Assembly: GCA_946555465.1 (NCBI GenBank)
Contig: CAMNST010000001.1
Span: forward strand, 62,001-126,000
Length of the DNA: 64,000 nt
Direction of reading: 5' to 3'
DNA from: an uncultured Clostridia bacterium
GTDB lineage: Bacteria > Bacillota > Clostridia > Oscillospirales > Acutalibacteraceae
This document shows positions 26,721 through 35,981 of the stretch, piece by piece; the stretch's first letter is position 1, and each line of letters starts with the position of its first letter. Both the position numbers and the translations under genes were made by a program. Below the pieces are notes generated by a model. The model saw nothing but the letters and a program-made list of their open reading frames with translations. It searched no databases and was not told where the DNA came from.

Positions 26721-27674
26721 TTAAATATTTGTAACTATAATTTCACAGCAGCCGCTGATTTCGTATTTGCCGAAATTTGCAGGAACAAAAAAACTATCGC
26801 CTTTTTTGAATTGCGTATCATTTATCTGTCCTTTTCCGTCAACAACAAGAACATGGTTAAAACTGTTTTCATCCGTATCAAGAGTTATGTTTTCGGCTAC
26901 TTCATAATGATTTACCGTGAATAAATCGCATTTGGTTAAAAGTGTGGATTTATATTTTCCGCAGTCTTTTGTTTCTCCCATTGGTTTAATATCATATTTC
27001 GGAGGCTCGGTTTTTGAAACATCAACGGCTTTGTCGATATGAAGTTCTCTCGGCTTTCCGTCAGCACCTACACGGCCATAGTCATATACTCTGTATGTTG
27101 AATTGGAATTTTGCTGAATTTCAGCAATAAGCGTTCCTTTTCCGATTGCGTGAACAGTTCCTGCCTCAATAAAGAAAAGATCGCCCTTTTTTACTTTAAC
27201 ACTGTTAAGAACATCTGTAAGCGTATTTTCTTCAATAGCCTTTCTGAATTCTTCTGAAGTGATTTTTTCTTTGAAACCATAAACGAGTTCTGCATCATCA
27301 GCAGCATCAAGAACATACCATATCTCTGTTTTGCCAAATTCGTTTTCAACTCTTTTGGCGTATTCATTATCCGGATGCACCTGAATAGACAGATTGTCTT
27401 TAGCATCTATAAGTTTGATAAGAACGGGGAAATAGGGAAAGTCCAGACTTCTTTTGCCGGCAATTTTCTCCTTTGTGTTTTCATCAATTACCTTGTCAAG
27501 GCTTTCTCCGTCATACTCTCCGCCGTCAATAAGATTTTTACCATCCTTGTGGCATGAAAGCATCCAGCCTTCTGCAATTTTTTCCAAATCGCTTTCAAAG
27601 CCAAAATCATTTTTGAGTCTTTCTCCGCCCCAGATGTAATCTTTAAATACCGGTTTTAATTTTAAAATATCCAT
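26721..27674 (-). CDS. manA: mannose-6-phosphate isomerase, class I
   Basis: Cupin-fold zinc enzyme interconverting mannose 6-phosphate and fructose 6-phosphate, 317 residues (short, Firmicutes type). It opens MDILKLKPVFKDYIWGG. Zinc ligands are in LSIQVHPDNEYA (Gln, His), EIWYVLDA (Glu) and EAGTVHAIGKG (His), and the active-site arginine is in NSTYRVYDYGR. An AAAGGA lies 14 bases before this ATG; a TTG four codons upstream is only 2 bases from it. The enzyme links sugar use to GDP-mannose for surface polymers. Confidence 0.92.
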   Translation of the reverse strand: MDILKLKPVFKDYIWGGERLKNDFGFESDLEKIAEGWMLSCHKDGKNLIDGGEYDGESLDKVIDENTKEKIAGKRSLDFPYFPVLIKLIDAKDNLSIQVHPDNEYAKRVENEFGKTEIWYVLDAADDAELVYGFKEKITSEEFRKAIEENTLTDVLNSVKVKKGDLFFIEAGTVHAIGKGTLIAEIQQNSNSTYRVYDYGRVGADGKPRELHIDKAVDVSKTEPPKYDIKPMGETKDCGKYKSTLLTKCDLFTVNHYEVAENITLDTDENSFNHVLVVDGKGQINDTQFKKGDSFFVPANFGKYEISGCCEIIVTNI

Positions 27675-27792
27675 AATATACGCCAAAATCCTTTTAAAAA
27701 TTTTTATTTCTTTTATATAATATCAAATTTTAACTATACTTTCAATGAAAAATAGTGTAAAATATATTCATTAATTTTGGAGATGTCTTGTT

Positions 27793-29685
27793 ATGAACGT
27801 ACTGGATGTGCAAAATTTAACATTGTCTTTCGGTGAAAACAGCCTTTTTGAAAATATTTCATTTGATATTAAAGATAATGAAAAGGTTGGTTTTGTCGGA
27901 GTAAACGGTGTTGGCAAAACTTCACTGTTTAAAGTGATTACAGGTGAATATACAGCAGACAGCGGAAACTGTTTCATTTCAAAAAATGTTCGTATAGGCT
28001 ATATGCAGCAGCATACCTGTTCGGATAATAAAACCATATGGAATGAACTTATCTCTGTTTTTGATGATTTAATTGAAATTGAAAAGGAACTTGATGCCAT
28101 TTCTTCTGCTTTGTCAGAAAAAACATCTGAAGGTCTTATTGAACGCCAGGATTATCTGACGGATGTGTTTACGCAAAACGGCGGTCTTACATATAAATCA
28201 ATTACTCGTTCTGCACTTCTCGGACTCGGCTTTACAGAGGAGGATTTTGATAAATCAACTTCCAAATTATCGGGAGGTCAGAAATCAAAACTCATTCTTG
28301 CAAAACTCCTTTTGTCAAAGGCTGATTTTCTTTTGCTTGACGAGCCTACCAATCATCTTGATATAAATGCAATATCATGGCTTGAAGATTTTTTGAAAAA
28401 TTTCAGCGGCGCGTGTCTGATAATCAGCCACGACCGATATTTTCTTGATAAAATTACCAATAAAACCATTGAACTTGACTGCAGAAAAATTCGCTCTTAT
28501 AAAGGAAACTATACAGAATTTCTGAAGAAAAAAGAGGCAGAGCAAAAAGCGATTGAAGAAAAATATAATAATGATATAAAAGAAATAGAGCGCCTTGAGG
28601 GAATAATTGCCCAGCAGCGTCAGTGGAACAGAGAAAAGAATATCAAAACAGCCGAAAGCAAAGAAAAAGTTATTGAAAGAATTAAGGCGCAACTTGTTTT
28701 GCCCGACAGCAAAGCAGAAAAAATCAGATTTGACTTCACACCTAAGTGTGTCTCCGGTGAGGATGTTCTTGATATTTATGATTTAAAGAAAAGTTTTGGC
28801 TCAAATACTGTGTTTGAGAATGTTTCATTTAATGTGAAAAGAGGAGAAAGAGTCTTTCTTTTAGGTGATAATGGCTGCGGCAAAACGACTCTTCTTAAAA
28901 TATTAATGGGCGATTTAACCCGTGATGATGGAACTTTTAAATTCGGTTCAAGTCTTATGACAGGTTATTTTGACCAGGTGCAGGCAAAACTTGACTTGTC
29001 AAAAACGGTTATTGACGAGGTGTGGACAAGTTTTCCGTTTATGACAGAAACAAAAGTCAGAAATGCTCTTGCGGCTTTTCTTTTTAAAGGAGAAGAGGTT
29101 TACAGAAAACTTGATGTCTGTTCCGGCGGCGAAAGAGCAAGAGTTGCTCTTTTAAAACTGATGCTCGGCGGATTTAATTTCCTGCTTCTTGACGAACCTA
29201 CCAATCATCTCGATGCTTTTTCGCGTGAAGAACTTGAAAATACGCTTTCAGATTATCAGGGAACTATGCTTATTGTTTCGCATGACAGATATTTTATAAA
29301 TAAACTTGCCACAAGAATTGTTGAATTGACGCCTGAAGGTTGCAATAATTTTCTCGGAAATTATGACGATTATTATGAAAACCGTTACATTGGAGAAACT
29401 GAGAAAAAAGAAAAGCAGAAACCGAAAATTAATGATTATAAATTAAAAAAAGAACGGCAGAGCAATCTCAGAAAACTTAAAACCAAAAGCAAAAAACTTG
29501 AAGATGAAATTGAAATTGCCGAAAATGAAATTTCTGTTGTGCAGGAAAAACTGGCAGTATCTTCTTATGAAGAACTAATGCAACTTACCAAAGAACTCGA
29601 CGATTTGACGAAAAGAAGAGATGCTCTTTTTGATGAATGGACAGAAGTTTCTTTTATGCTTGAGGAACTTGAAGAACAAGACTAA
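27793..29685 (+). CDS. ABC-F family ATP-binding protein
   Basis: Soluble duplicated ABC ATPase of 630 residues that acts on the ribosome rather than in transport. Domain 1 has Walker A GVNGVGKTS, signature LSGGQKSK and DEPTNHLD. The interdomain linker (RQWNREKNIKTAESKEKV) is the ribosomal P-site-facing element. Domain 2 has GDNGCGKTT, CSGGERAR and DEPTNHLDAF. The C-terminal ~90 residues form a coiled coil (KKERQSNLRKLKTKSKKLEDE). There are no membrane segments. It may be a housekeeping factor or an antibiotic-protection factor; the sequence alone does not decide. Confidence 0.93.
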   Translation: MNVLDVQNLTLSFGENSLFENISFDIKDNEKVGFVGVNGVGKTSLFKVITGEYTADSGNCFISKNVRIGYMQQHTCSDNKTIWNELISVFDDLIEIEKELDAISSALSEKTSEGLIERQDYLTDVFTQNGGLTYKSITRSALLGLGFTEEDFDKSTSKLSGGQKSKLILAKLLLSKADFLLLDEPTNHLDINAISWLEDFLKNFSGACLIISHDRYFLDKITNKTIELDCRKIRSYKGNYTEFLKKKEAEQKAIEEKYNNDIKEIERLEGIIAQQRQWNREKNIKTAESKEKVIERIKAQLVLPDSKAEKIRFDFTPKCVSGEDVLDIYDLKKSFGSNTVFENVSFNVKRGERVFLLGDNGCGKTTLLKILMGDLTRDDGTFKFGSSLMTGYFDQVQAKLDLSKTVIDEVWTSFPFMTETKVRNALAAFLFKGEEVYRKLDVCSGGERARVALLKLMLGGFNFLLLDEPTNHLDAFSREELENTLSDYQGTMLIVSHDRYFINKLATRIVELTPEGCNNFLGNYDDYYENRYIGETEKKEKQKPKINDYKLKKERQSNLRKLKTKSKKLEDEIEIAENEISVVQEKLAVSSYEELMQLTKELDDLTKRRDALFDEWTEVSFMLEELEEQD

Positions 29686-29716
29686 TTAGATTATTACGAA
29701 TAAAAGGAGGCGCAAT

Positions 29717-30940
29717 ATGGCAGAAATCGTAATTATCGGCGGCGGTGCAGCCGGTCTTATGTGTGCAGGCAGGTCTGCATCTCTCGGCAACAGTGTTACC
29801 GTAATTGAAAAAATGCCGCGTCCTGCCAGAAAAGTAATGATAACAGGCAAAGGCAGATGCAATGTTACAAACGCCTCTTTTGAACTTGAAGATTTAATAT
29901 CAAATGTGCCTACCAATCCGCGTTTTATGTATTCAGCCTTTTCCTCTTTTATGCCTTATGATACGATGGCTTTTTTTGAAGAAATGGGTGTTTCACTTAA
30001 AATAGAGAGGGGAAACCGTGTTTTTCCCGTCAGTGATAAAGCAGTTGATATTGTTGATGCGCTTGTAAAATTCTGCAAAAACAACAACGTTAATTTTGTT
30101 CATGGTAATGCTGTGGCTTTTGAATTTGCAGATAAGATGATTTCTTCGGTTATTCTTGATGACAAAACGAAAATTCCGTGTGATAAAGTTGTGCTTTGTA
30201 CAGGCGGAAAAAGTTATCCTCTTACAGGTTCAACAGGTGAAGGTTATGCGCTTGCGAAATCAGTTGGTCATACCGTAACCGAACTTAAACCCAGTCTTGT
30301 TCCGCTTGTATGTTCAAATCATTTTGTGCCTAAACTTCAGGGGTTGTCGCTCAAAAACATTTCGGTAACGCTTTATGAAAATGAAAATGAAATATTCAGC
30401 GATTTCGGAGAGATGATTTTTACCCATTACGGTGTATCGGGCCCGGTTATTCTGTCTGCATCAAGCCATATCAGAAGTATGCATAAAAAGAAATACAGAA
30501 TTGCCATTGACCTTAAACCTGCTCTGGACGAAACAGCACTTGATAAAAGGCTTCAGCGTGATTTTATTGAATTTTCAAATAAAGATTTTATTAATTCGTT
30601 AAGCAAATTGTTGCCTAAAAAACTTATTCCTGTTATAGTTTCATTAAGCGGAATTGAGCCTTCTGCTAAAGTTAACCAAATAACAAAGAATCAAAGGCTC
30701 TGTTTCGCTCGCCTGATTAAGAATTTTTATGTTGACATATGTGATTTCAGACCGATTGAAGAGGCAATCATTACTTCCGGCGGAATTAATGTTAAAGAAA
30801 TAAATCCTAAAACCATGCAATCAAAACTTGTTGATAATCTTTATTTTGCAGGGGAAATTATAGATGTTGATGCATATACAGGCGGATTTAATTTGCAGAT
30901 TGCGTTTTCAACAGCAAATCTCTGTGCTGAAAATATGTAA
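29717..30940 (+). CDS. NAD(P)/FAD-dependent oxidoreductase, BaiN/YhiN (HI0933) family
   Basis: Flavoprotein of 407 residues. The dinucleotide fold is IIGGGAAGLMCAGR at residues 5-18, then the family block RPARKVMITGKGRCNVTN, and near the end YFAGEIIDVDAYTGGFNLQIAFSTA. Members reduce diverse substrates, and one (BaiN) was assigned to bile-acid dehydroxylation. Here it heads a cmk-plsC-ispH/rpsA cluster, an order common in Clostridia, which argues for a housekeeping role. AAGGAGG precedes the start. Confidence 0.88.
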   Translation: MAEIVIIGGGAAGLMCAGRSASLGNSVTVIEKMPRPARKVMITGKGRCNVTNASFELEDLISNVPTNPRFMYSAFSSFMPYDTMAFFEEMGVSLKIERGNRVFPVSDKAVDIVDALVKFCKNNNVNFVHGNAVAFEFADKMISSVILDDKTKIPCDKVVLCTGGKSYPLTGSTGEGYALAKSVGHTVTELKPSLVPLVCSNHFVPKLQGLSLKNISVTLYENENEIFSDFGEMIFTHYGVSGPVILSASSHIRSMHKKKYRIAIDLKPALDETALDKRLQRDFIEFSNKDFINSLSKLLPKKLIPVIVSLSGIEPSAKVNQITKNQRLCFARLIKNFYVDICDFRPIEEAIITSGGINVKEINPKTMQSKLVDNLYFAGEIIDVDAYTGGFNLQIAFSTANLCAENM

Positions 30941-30970
30941 TTATTATTTTATTTATAAGGAGTCAGTTTT

Positions 30971-31633
30971 ATGATTAATGTTGCTATTGACGGTCCTGCA
31001 GGTGCCGGCAAGTCTACTATTGCCAAGGCTGCGGCAAAAGAACTTGGATATATTTATGTTGATACCGGTGCTCTTTACAGAACCATTGCTTTAAGTGCAG
31101 TGAGACTCGGTGTAATCAACAGTACTGAAGATACCGTAAAAATGCTTGATACCATTTCAGTTAAACTCGGTTTTTCGCAGGAGGGTACGCAGTGCGTATA
31201 TCTTAACGGTGAAGATGTTTCCGATTTAATCAGAACACCTGAAATTTCAATGGGTGCTTCAAAAGTTTCTGCAATACCTCAGGTGAGAACCTTTCTTCTT
31301 GATCTGCAAAGAAATATTGCTGAAGAAAATAATGTTATTATGGATGGCAGAGATATTGCAACTGTTGTTCTGCCTGATGCAATATGCAAAATTTTTCTTT
31401 TTGCCTCTCCTGAATGCAGAGCCAAGAGAAGATATGATGAACTTATTGCTAAGGGGGAGCAGGTAAATTATGAGGATGTTCTTGACGATGTAAATCAGCG
31501 CGATTACCAGGATTCACACCGTGAAATTGCACCACTCAGACCAACAGATGAATCTGTTATGGCTGATACTTCGTCACTTACTCTTAAGCAGTCAATTAAC
31601 TTGGTTGTAAATATTATAAAGGAGAAAATCTGA
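30971..31633 (+). CDS. cmk: (d)CMP kinase
   Basis: Cytidylate kinase of 220 residues, phosphorylating CMP and dCMP with ATP. The P-loop is DGPAGAGKSTIAKA near residue 6, the NMP-binding YVDTGALYRTIAL follows, and the MDGRDIATVVLPDA block and lid RRYDEL... are standard. The stop overlaps the next start (TGATG), coupling it to plsC. Confidence 0.96.
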   Translation: MINVAIDGPAGAGKSTIAKAAAKELGYIYVDTGALYRTIALSAVRLGVINSTEDTVKMLDTISVKLGFSQEGTQCVYLNGEDVSDLIRTPEISMGASKVSAIPQVRTFLLDLQRNIAEENNVIMDGRDIATVVLPDAICKIFLFASPECRAKRRYDELIAKGEQVNYEDVLDDVNQRDYQDSHREIAPLRPTDESVMADTSSLTLKQSINLVVNIIKEKI

Positions 31634-32289
31634 TGAAAGAATTCGATTACACCCAGATTAAACACTACAAATTATATGGATTTGTAAAAAAAGTTTTCGG
31701 ACCGATATTTAAAAAGGTCTATAAAATGGAGTTTAAAGGTCTTGAAAATGTTCCGAAAGATAAGTCTAACTACATAGTTGCTATAAATCATACAAGTGCA
31801 ATGGATCCTGTTTTTGTTGCAATGCCGAAATGTGTTCCGTCTCTTCATTTTATGGCTAAGGTTGAATTATTCAAAAATCCTGTTGTGGGCTGGTTTATTA
31901 CACATATGTACGGATTTCCTGTTAAGAGAGGAAAAGGCGATACCTCTGCAATAGATTACGGTGTAAAGATTGTTGAAGAAGGCCATGTAATGGCAATATG
32001 CCCCGAAGGAAAAAGAATTAAAGATAAAGACGGTGTTCCGCAGAGAGCCAAGTCGGGTGTTGCAATTATTGCAAAAGCAACCGGTGCCGATGTTCTTCCT
32101 GTTGCAATTTATTGCGATGGTAAAATCAAACCGGGCAAAAAAGTTGTTGTTTCATATGGCAAATTAATTAAAAACAGCGATATGGGTCTTGATAAAGAAA
32201 ATGTAGGAGCGCACGATATCAAAGATGCAGCAAAAATGGTAATGGCAAATATTTTTGCTCTCTGGGAGGCAGAAAAAAATAATGGCTGA
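31633..32289 (+). CDS. plsC: 1-acyl-sn-glycerol-3-phosphate acyltransferase
   Basis: Membrane-associated enzyme (218 residues) that makes phosphatidic acid. The catalytic NHTSAMDP (HX4D motif) is at about residue 51, the FPVKRGKGD block follows, and the substrate-binding CPEGKR is near residue 120. The gene overlaps ispH-rpsA by 8 bases. cmk-plsC-ispH/rpsA order is typical for Clostridia. Confidence 0.94.
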   Translation: MKEFDYTQIKHYKLYGFVKKVFGPIFKKVYKMEFKGLENVPKDKSNYIVAINHTSAMDPVFVAMPKCVPSLHFMAKVELFKNPVVGWFITHMYGFPVKRGKGDTSAIDYGVKIVEEGHVMAICPEGKRIKDKDGVPQRAKSGVAIIAKATGADVLPVAIYCDGKIKPGKKVVVSYGKLIKNSDMGLDKENVGAHDIKDAAKMVMANIFALWEAEKNNG

Positions 32290-34375
32290 TCATGGTTCTT
32301 TTAACAGCGAGCGTATCAGGCTTGCGAAAACAGCAGGATTTTGTTTTGGTGTTGACCGTGCTGTTAATCTTGTTTATGAACTTGTTGAAAAAGGCGAAAA
32401 GGTCTGTACGCTCGGGCCGATAATTCATAACAGTCAACTTGTATCTGACCTTGAACAAAAAGGCGTTAAAATTATTGAAAATATTTCAGATTGTCCTGAC
32501 AGATATAAAGTTATTATAAGAACGCATGGTGTTGAAAAGTCGGTAATTGATGATGCGGATTCGGGAAATGTAGATTATGTCAATGCCACCTGTCCTTTTG
32601 TTCTTAAGATACATAAAATCGTTTCCGAGCAGGAATCCGGTACAGTCACCCTCATTGCAGGGGATGAAAATCATCCCGAAGTGCGCGGCATACGTTCATA
32701 CTGCAAAGGTGAAAGTTTTGTCTTTAAAAATGAGGAAGAATTGAACAAAATACTTGTAGATAACAAATTAGGTGAAAAAAAATCACTGATTTGCGTTTCT
32801 CAAACAACATTTTCATTAAAAGAATGGAAAAAATGCGAGAAAATTTTAAAAAAAGTATATACAAATTGCAGAATTTATAGTACAATATGTAATGCTACTG
32901 CAGATAGACAGGAAGAAGCAGCCGCTCTTTCAAAGGAAACGGATGCTATGATTGTCATCGGCGGCAGACATTCATCAAATACCTGTAAACTTAAAGATGT
33001 TTGTTCTCTGAATGCTGATACATATTTAATTGAAACAGCAGACGAATTGAAAAATATCAATTTAACAAATTACAGAGTTATTGGTGTCACAGCCGGGGCT
33101 TCGACACCCTCGGTTATTATCAAGGAGGTACTAAAAACCATGTCCGAAGAAATTATTGAAAAGGAAGTTGAAACAACTTCAGCCGAAACTGAAGAAGTTG
33201 TGGAGACAGCAGAAACCGCTGATAAAGCCGCTAAGGCTGCTGTCAAAGCATCTGCTGATGGTGAGGCAACCTTCGAAGAAATGCTTGAAGAATCATTCAG
33301 AGCAGATGAAACCAGTAAGGAAGTTGTCGGTACAGTTGTTAACATTACTCCAACAGAAGTTTTTGTTGACGTTGCCGGCAGAAAACAAACAGGCGTTATC
33401 GCTTTTGAGGACTTGTCCTCAGCACCTATCAGCGACCCGAATGAAGTTGTTGCAATCGGCGATGAACTTACTTTGCTCATTATGAAAACTGATGACAGCG
33501 AAGGTGTGCTCAAGCTTTCAAAGAAGAAGGTTGATGAGTATAAGGGATTCAAAGATATTGTTGCTGCTAAAGAAGAGGATGCAATTCTTGAAGGTAAGGT
33601 TGCTTCTATCGTAAAAGGCGGCGTAATCGTTGTTGCAAAAGGCAGCCGTGTATTTGTTCCTGCTTCACTCACAGGTGTTCCGAGAGGTCAGGAACTTGAC
33701 GTTCTTAAAGATACAACTGTACGCTTTAAGGTTATCGAAGTAAATCCTGACAGACGCAGTGCTAAAGGTTCAATCAAGGTTGTTGCCAACGAAGAAAGAA
33801 AGGCTCAGAGAGAAGCACTTTGGGCAACTCTTGAAGAGGGTCAGAAAATTACAGGTACAGTTAAATCATTAACAAGTTACGGTGCATTTGTTGATATCGG
33901 CGGTATGGACGGTATGGTTCATATCAGCGAACTTTCATGGAACCGTATCAAGCATCCGTCAGAAGTTGTAAATGTCGGTGATGCTGTTGAGGTTACAATC
34001 AAAAAACTTGACGATGAAAACAAGAAAATTTCTCTTGGCTTCAAGAAGATTGAGGACAACCCATGGGAAATCCTTAAGAGAGATTATCCTGTAGGAACAG
34101 TTTGCAACGCAAAAATCGTAAGCATTGCTTCATTTGGTGCTTTTGCAAATATTCTTCCGGGTATCGACGGTCTTATTCATATCAGCCAGATTGCTTGGGA
34201 AAGAATTAAAACTCCTGCTGATGTATTTGAAATCGGTGATGAAGTTGAAGTTAAGATTATTGATATCGACTTTGACAAGAAGAGAGTTTCTCTTTCAAGA
34301 AAAGAAGTTCTTGAAAAGCCTGAAGAAACAATCGCTATCTATGAAGATGACGACGAAGCAGAAGATGCTGAGTAA
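32282..34375 (+). CDS. ispH-rpsA: bifunctional HMBPP reductase (IspH) / ribosomal protein S1 homologue
   Basis: Fusion of 697 residues. Residues 1-285 are IspH, the 4Fe-4S enzyme that makes IPP and DMAPP. Cluster cysteines are in AGFCFGVD (C21), NATCPFV and STICNAT, and the active-site histidine is in DENHPEV. An acidic linker follows, then four S1 RNA-binding domains starting near EVVGTVVNITPTEVFVD; the last two, with YGAFVDIGG and FGAFANILPG, are the best conserved. The ATG is 12 bases after GGGAGG. An AAGGAGG 11 bases before an in-frame ATG at 33140, at the domain junction, could give a separate S1 protein. Confidence 0.93.
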   Translation: MADHGSFNSERIRLAKTAGFCFGVDRAVNLVYELVEKGEKVCTLGPIIHNSQLVSDLEQKGVKIIENISDCPDRYKVIIRTHGVEKSVIDDADSGNVDYVNATCPFVLKIHKIVSEQESGTVTLIAGDENHPEVRGIRSYCKGESFVFKNEEELNKILVDNKLGEKKSLICVSQTTFSLKEWKKCEKILKKVYTNCRIYSTICNATADRQEEAAALSKETDAMIVIGGRHSSNTCKLKDVCSLNADTYLIETADELKNINLTNYRVIGVTAGASTPSVIIKEVLKTMSEEIIEKEVETTSAETEEVVETAETADKAAKAAVKASADGEATFEEMLEESFRADETSKEVVGTVVNITPTEVFVDVAGRKQTGVIAFEDLSSAPISDPNEVVAIGDELTLLIMKTDDSEGVLKLSKKKVDEYKGFKDIVAAKEEDAILEGKVASIVKGGVIVVAKGSRVFVPASLTGVPRGQELDVLKDTTVRFKVIEVNPDRRSAKGSIKVVANEERKAQREALWATLEEGQKITGTVKSLTSYGAFVDIGGMDGMVHISELSWNRIKHPSEVVNVGDAVEVTIKKLDDENKKISLGFKKIEDNPWEILKRDYPVGTVCNAKIVSIASFGAFANILPGIDGLIHISQIAWERIKTPADVFEIGDEVEVKIIDIDFDKKRVSLSRKEVLEKPEETIAIYEDDDEAEDAE
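33122..33142 (+). promoter_or_regulatory. possible internal ribosome binding site for stand-alone S1
   Basis: AAGGAGG (33122-33128) lies 11 bases before an in-frame ATG (33140) that opens MSEEIIEKEVETT, the first residues after the IspH domain. This would yield a 411-residue protein with linker and four S1 domains. Confidence 0.5.
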
Positions 34376-34390
34376 TTAAATACATAAATT

Positions 34391-34422
34391 AAAATCCAAG
34401 TCGTAAGGCTTGGATTTTTTTT
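34391..34422 (+). terminator. terminator after ispH-rpsA
   Basis: AAAATCCAAG pairs with CTTGGATTTT around an 8-nt loop, followed by more Ts. Confidence 0.9.
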
Positions 34423-34424
34423 AT

Positions 34425-34464
34425 GCAAAAAAGCAGCCTGCACCAAATTATTAGTGCAGACTGT
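34425..34464 (-). terminator. terminator of the DUF4364 gene
   Basis: On the minus strand, CAG and GTGCAG-type arms (34434-34443 with 34454-34463) form a stem with one mismatch, and the T-run is supplied by the A-run at 34427-34432. Confidence 0.75.
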
Positions 34465-34468
34465 TTTA

Positions 34469-35035
34469 TTATCCGAATATTGAATCCATAAGTTTTTCAT
34501 AAACTTTTGCAGGGTTTTTTAAAAACTTTTCTTTAATATATTCCGCCTGTGTCTTTGTCGGAACATAAAGCGAAAGAACCATAAAATCACTGTTTACATC
34601 GCTTACGTGCAGCGTTACTTTAAATCTTCCGTTTTCTTCTTCTATATATGTCTTGTTCTCTTTTTTGTAGATATCTTGCACCGCAAGTTTTCTGACAAGT
34701 TCAATGCTTTTTTCTCTGATTGTAATAGGTAAATCATTTTCAACTATATCTATGGCAAATTTGCAGTCTTCGGTAATTGTAAGATAACCCTTTTCATTTT
34801 CAACAAAATGACCTTTTTTAATCATTTTTGAAATTGCATTCTGAATTTCAAAATAATTTGCAATTTTTCCTTCAACAAGTCCTTCTACCATATTTTGTAT
34901 TGTTATTTTTTCTTTGCAATTTGCAAGAATGTAACATACTATTAAAGCAACAGTTGAACTTGATCGAAGACCTCCGTCTTCAACACCTTCAGTGAAAGCG
35001 TCAAATTCAAGGGCAGGATTATATTCTTTTTCCAT
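34469..35035 (-). CDS. DUF4364 family protein
   Basis: 188-residue cytoplasmic protein. The N-terminal half looks like a winged helix (LIVCYILANCKEKITIQNMVEGLVEGKIANYFEIQNAISKMIKKGHF), typical of DUF4364, a family found mainly in Clostridia and of unproven function. The start is the ATG after GGTGAAAAGA; an upstream in-frame start adds 13 basic residues without a ribosome binding site. It stands alone, convergent with ispH-rpsA and divergent from the DUF1858 gene. Confidence 0.85.
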   Translation of the reverse strand: MEKEYNPALEFDAFTEGVEDGGLRSSSTVALIVCYILANCKEKITIQNMVEGLVEGKIANYFEIQNAISKMIKKGHFVENEKGYLTITEDCKFAIDIVENDLPITIREKSIELVRKLAVQDIYKKENKTYIEEENGRFKVTLHVSDVNSDFMVLSLYVPTKTQAEYIKEKFLKNPAKVYEKLMDSIFG

Positions 35036-35148
35036 TCTTTTCACCAACCTTTTTCGCAAATAGTATAATATCACATCTTACTTCTTCTTGCAATCAAATA
35101 TTATTTGTGTTATAAATATTATTAGAAAAATTAAAGGAGAATTGTAAA

Positions 35149-35349
35149 ATGAAAGAAGTTACAAAAGAAACAATTATCGGAGATATTCTTGATGTTTGCC
35201 CTGATGCAGCACCGTTTTTTCTTGAAATAGGTATGCATTGTCTCGGCTGTCCTGCATCACGCGGTGAAACGATTGAACAGGCTTGTATGGTTCACGGAAC
35301 AGATGCAAATGAACTCATTGATAAAATCAATGGATTCCTCGCAAAATAA
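35149..35349 (+). CDS. DUF1858 domain protein
   Basis: 66 residues, soluble. The hallmark is MHCLGCPAS (two cysteines spaced CxxC) after VCPDAAPFFLEIG. Such proteins are small putative redox or metal-cluster-associated factors; their role is not established. AAAGGAG lies upstream. It heads a set of genes (trmK, nif3-like, rqcH, ispD, ispF) with overlaps or short gaps, and shares its stop region with the trmK start (TAATG). Confidence 0.9.
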   Translation: MKEVTKETIIGDILDVCPDAAPFFLEIGMHCLGCPASRGETIEQACMVHGTDANELIDKINGFLAK

Positions 35350-35981
35350 TGCAGTCTTTATCTGAAAGATTATCCGCTGTTGCCTTTCTTGTTAAGAAGG
35401 GCAGCATTGTTGCGGATATCGGAACCGATCATGGTTATATCCCCGTATATCTTGTTAAAAATAATATTGCTCAAAGAGCACTGGCATCTGATGTGAATAA
35501 AGGGCCTTTGTCATCATGCCGCCGCCTTGTTGAGGAAGAAAATCTCGGTGATAAAATAAAGGTCATTCTTTCTGACGGTTTAGATAATATACCTTCAGAA
35601 GAATATGATACTTTGATTATTGCAGGAATGGGCGGAGAACTTATCTGCACCATTCTTTCAAAGGCAGGTAATCTGAAAGATAAGCATATTATTGTAAATC
35701 CGATGACGCATCCTGAACTTGTAAGAGAATATCTTTATTCAAATGGTTTTAAAATTGATAATGATTTGATAGTAAAAGAGTCAAAACATTACTACAGTGT
35801 ATTTGATGCAATTTTTACGGGAGATATTCAAAATAAAAATAAGATTGATTTTTATCTTGGCAATATAAAGGATTTTACGCATAAAGAATACTTTGTTCAT
35901 CTTATTCATTATCTTAGAAATAAAGAAAAATCAGGTGAAGATTTTTCTGATATCATTCATGCGCTGGAGGAAAAGATATGA
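35349..35981 (+). CDS. trmK: tRNA (adenine(22)-N1)-methyltransferase
   Basis: SAM-dependent enzyme of 210 residues that methylates A22 of tRNA. The SAM-binding motif VADIGTDHGYIPVYL is near residue 24, IIAGMGGELI near 90 and the NPMTHPELVREYL block after it; all are hallmarks of the TrmK (YqfN) family. The stop overlaps the nif3-like gene by 4 bases (ATGA), a coupling widespread in Firmicutes. Confidence 0.93.
   Translation: MQSLSERLSAVAFLVKKGSIVADIGTDHGYIPVYLVKNNIAQRALASDVNKGPLSSCRRLVEEENLGDKIKVILSDGLDNIPSEEYDTLIIAGMGGELICTILSKAGNLKDKHIIVNPMTHPELVREYLYSNGFKIDNDLIVKESKHYYSVFDAIFTGDIQNKNKIDFYLGNIKDFTHKEYFVHLIHYLRNKEKSGEDFSDIIHALEEKI

Noticed and set aside
33070-33672. 200-codon minus-strand frame opposite the S1 domains
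   Set aside because: Serine/threonine-rich translation typical of the antisense of acidic S1 linker sequence; shadow of the fusion gene.
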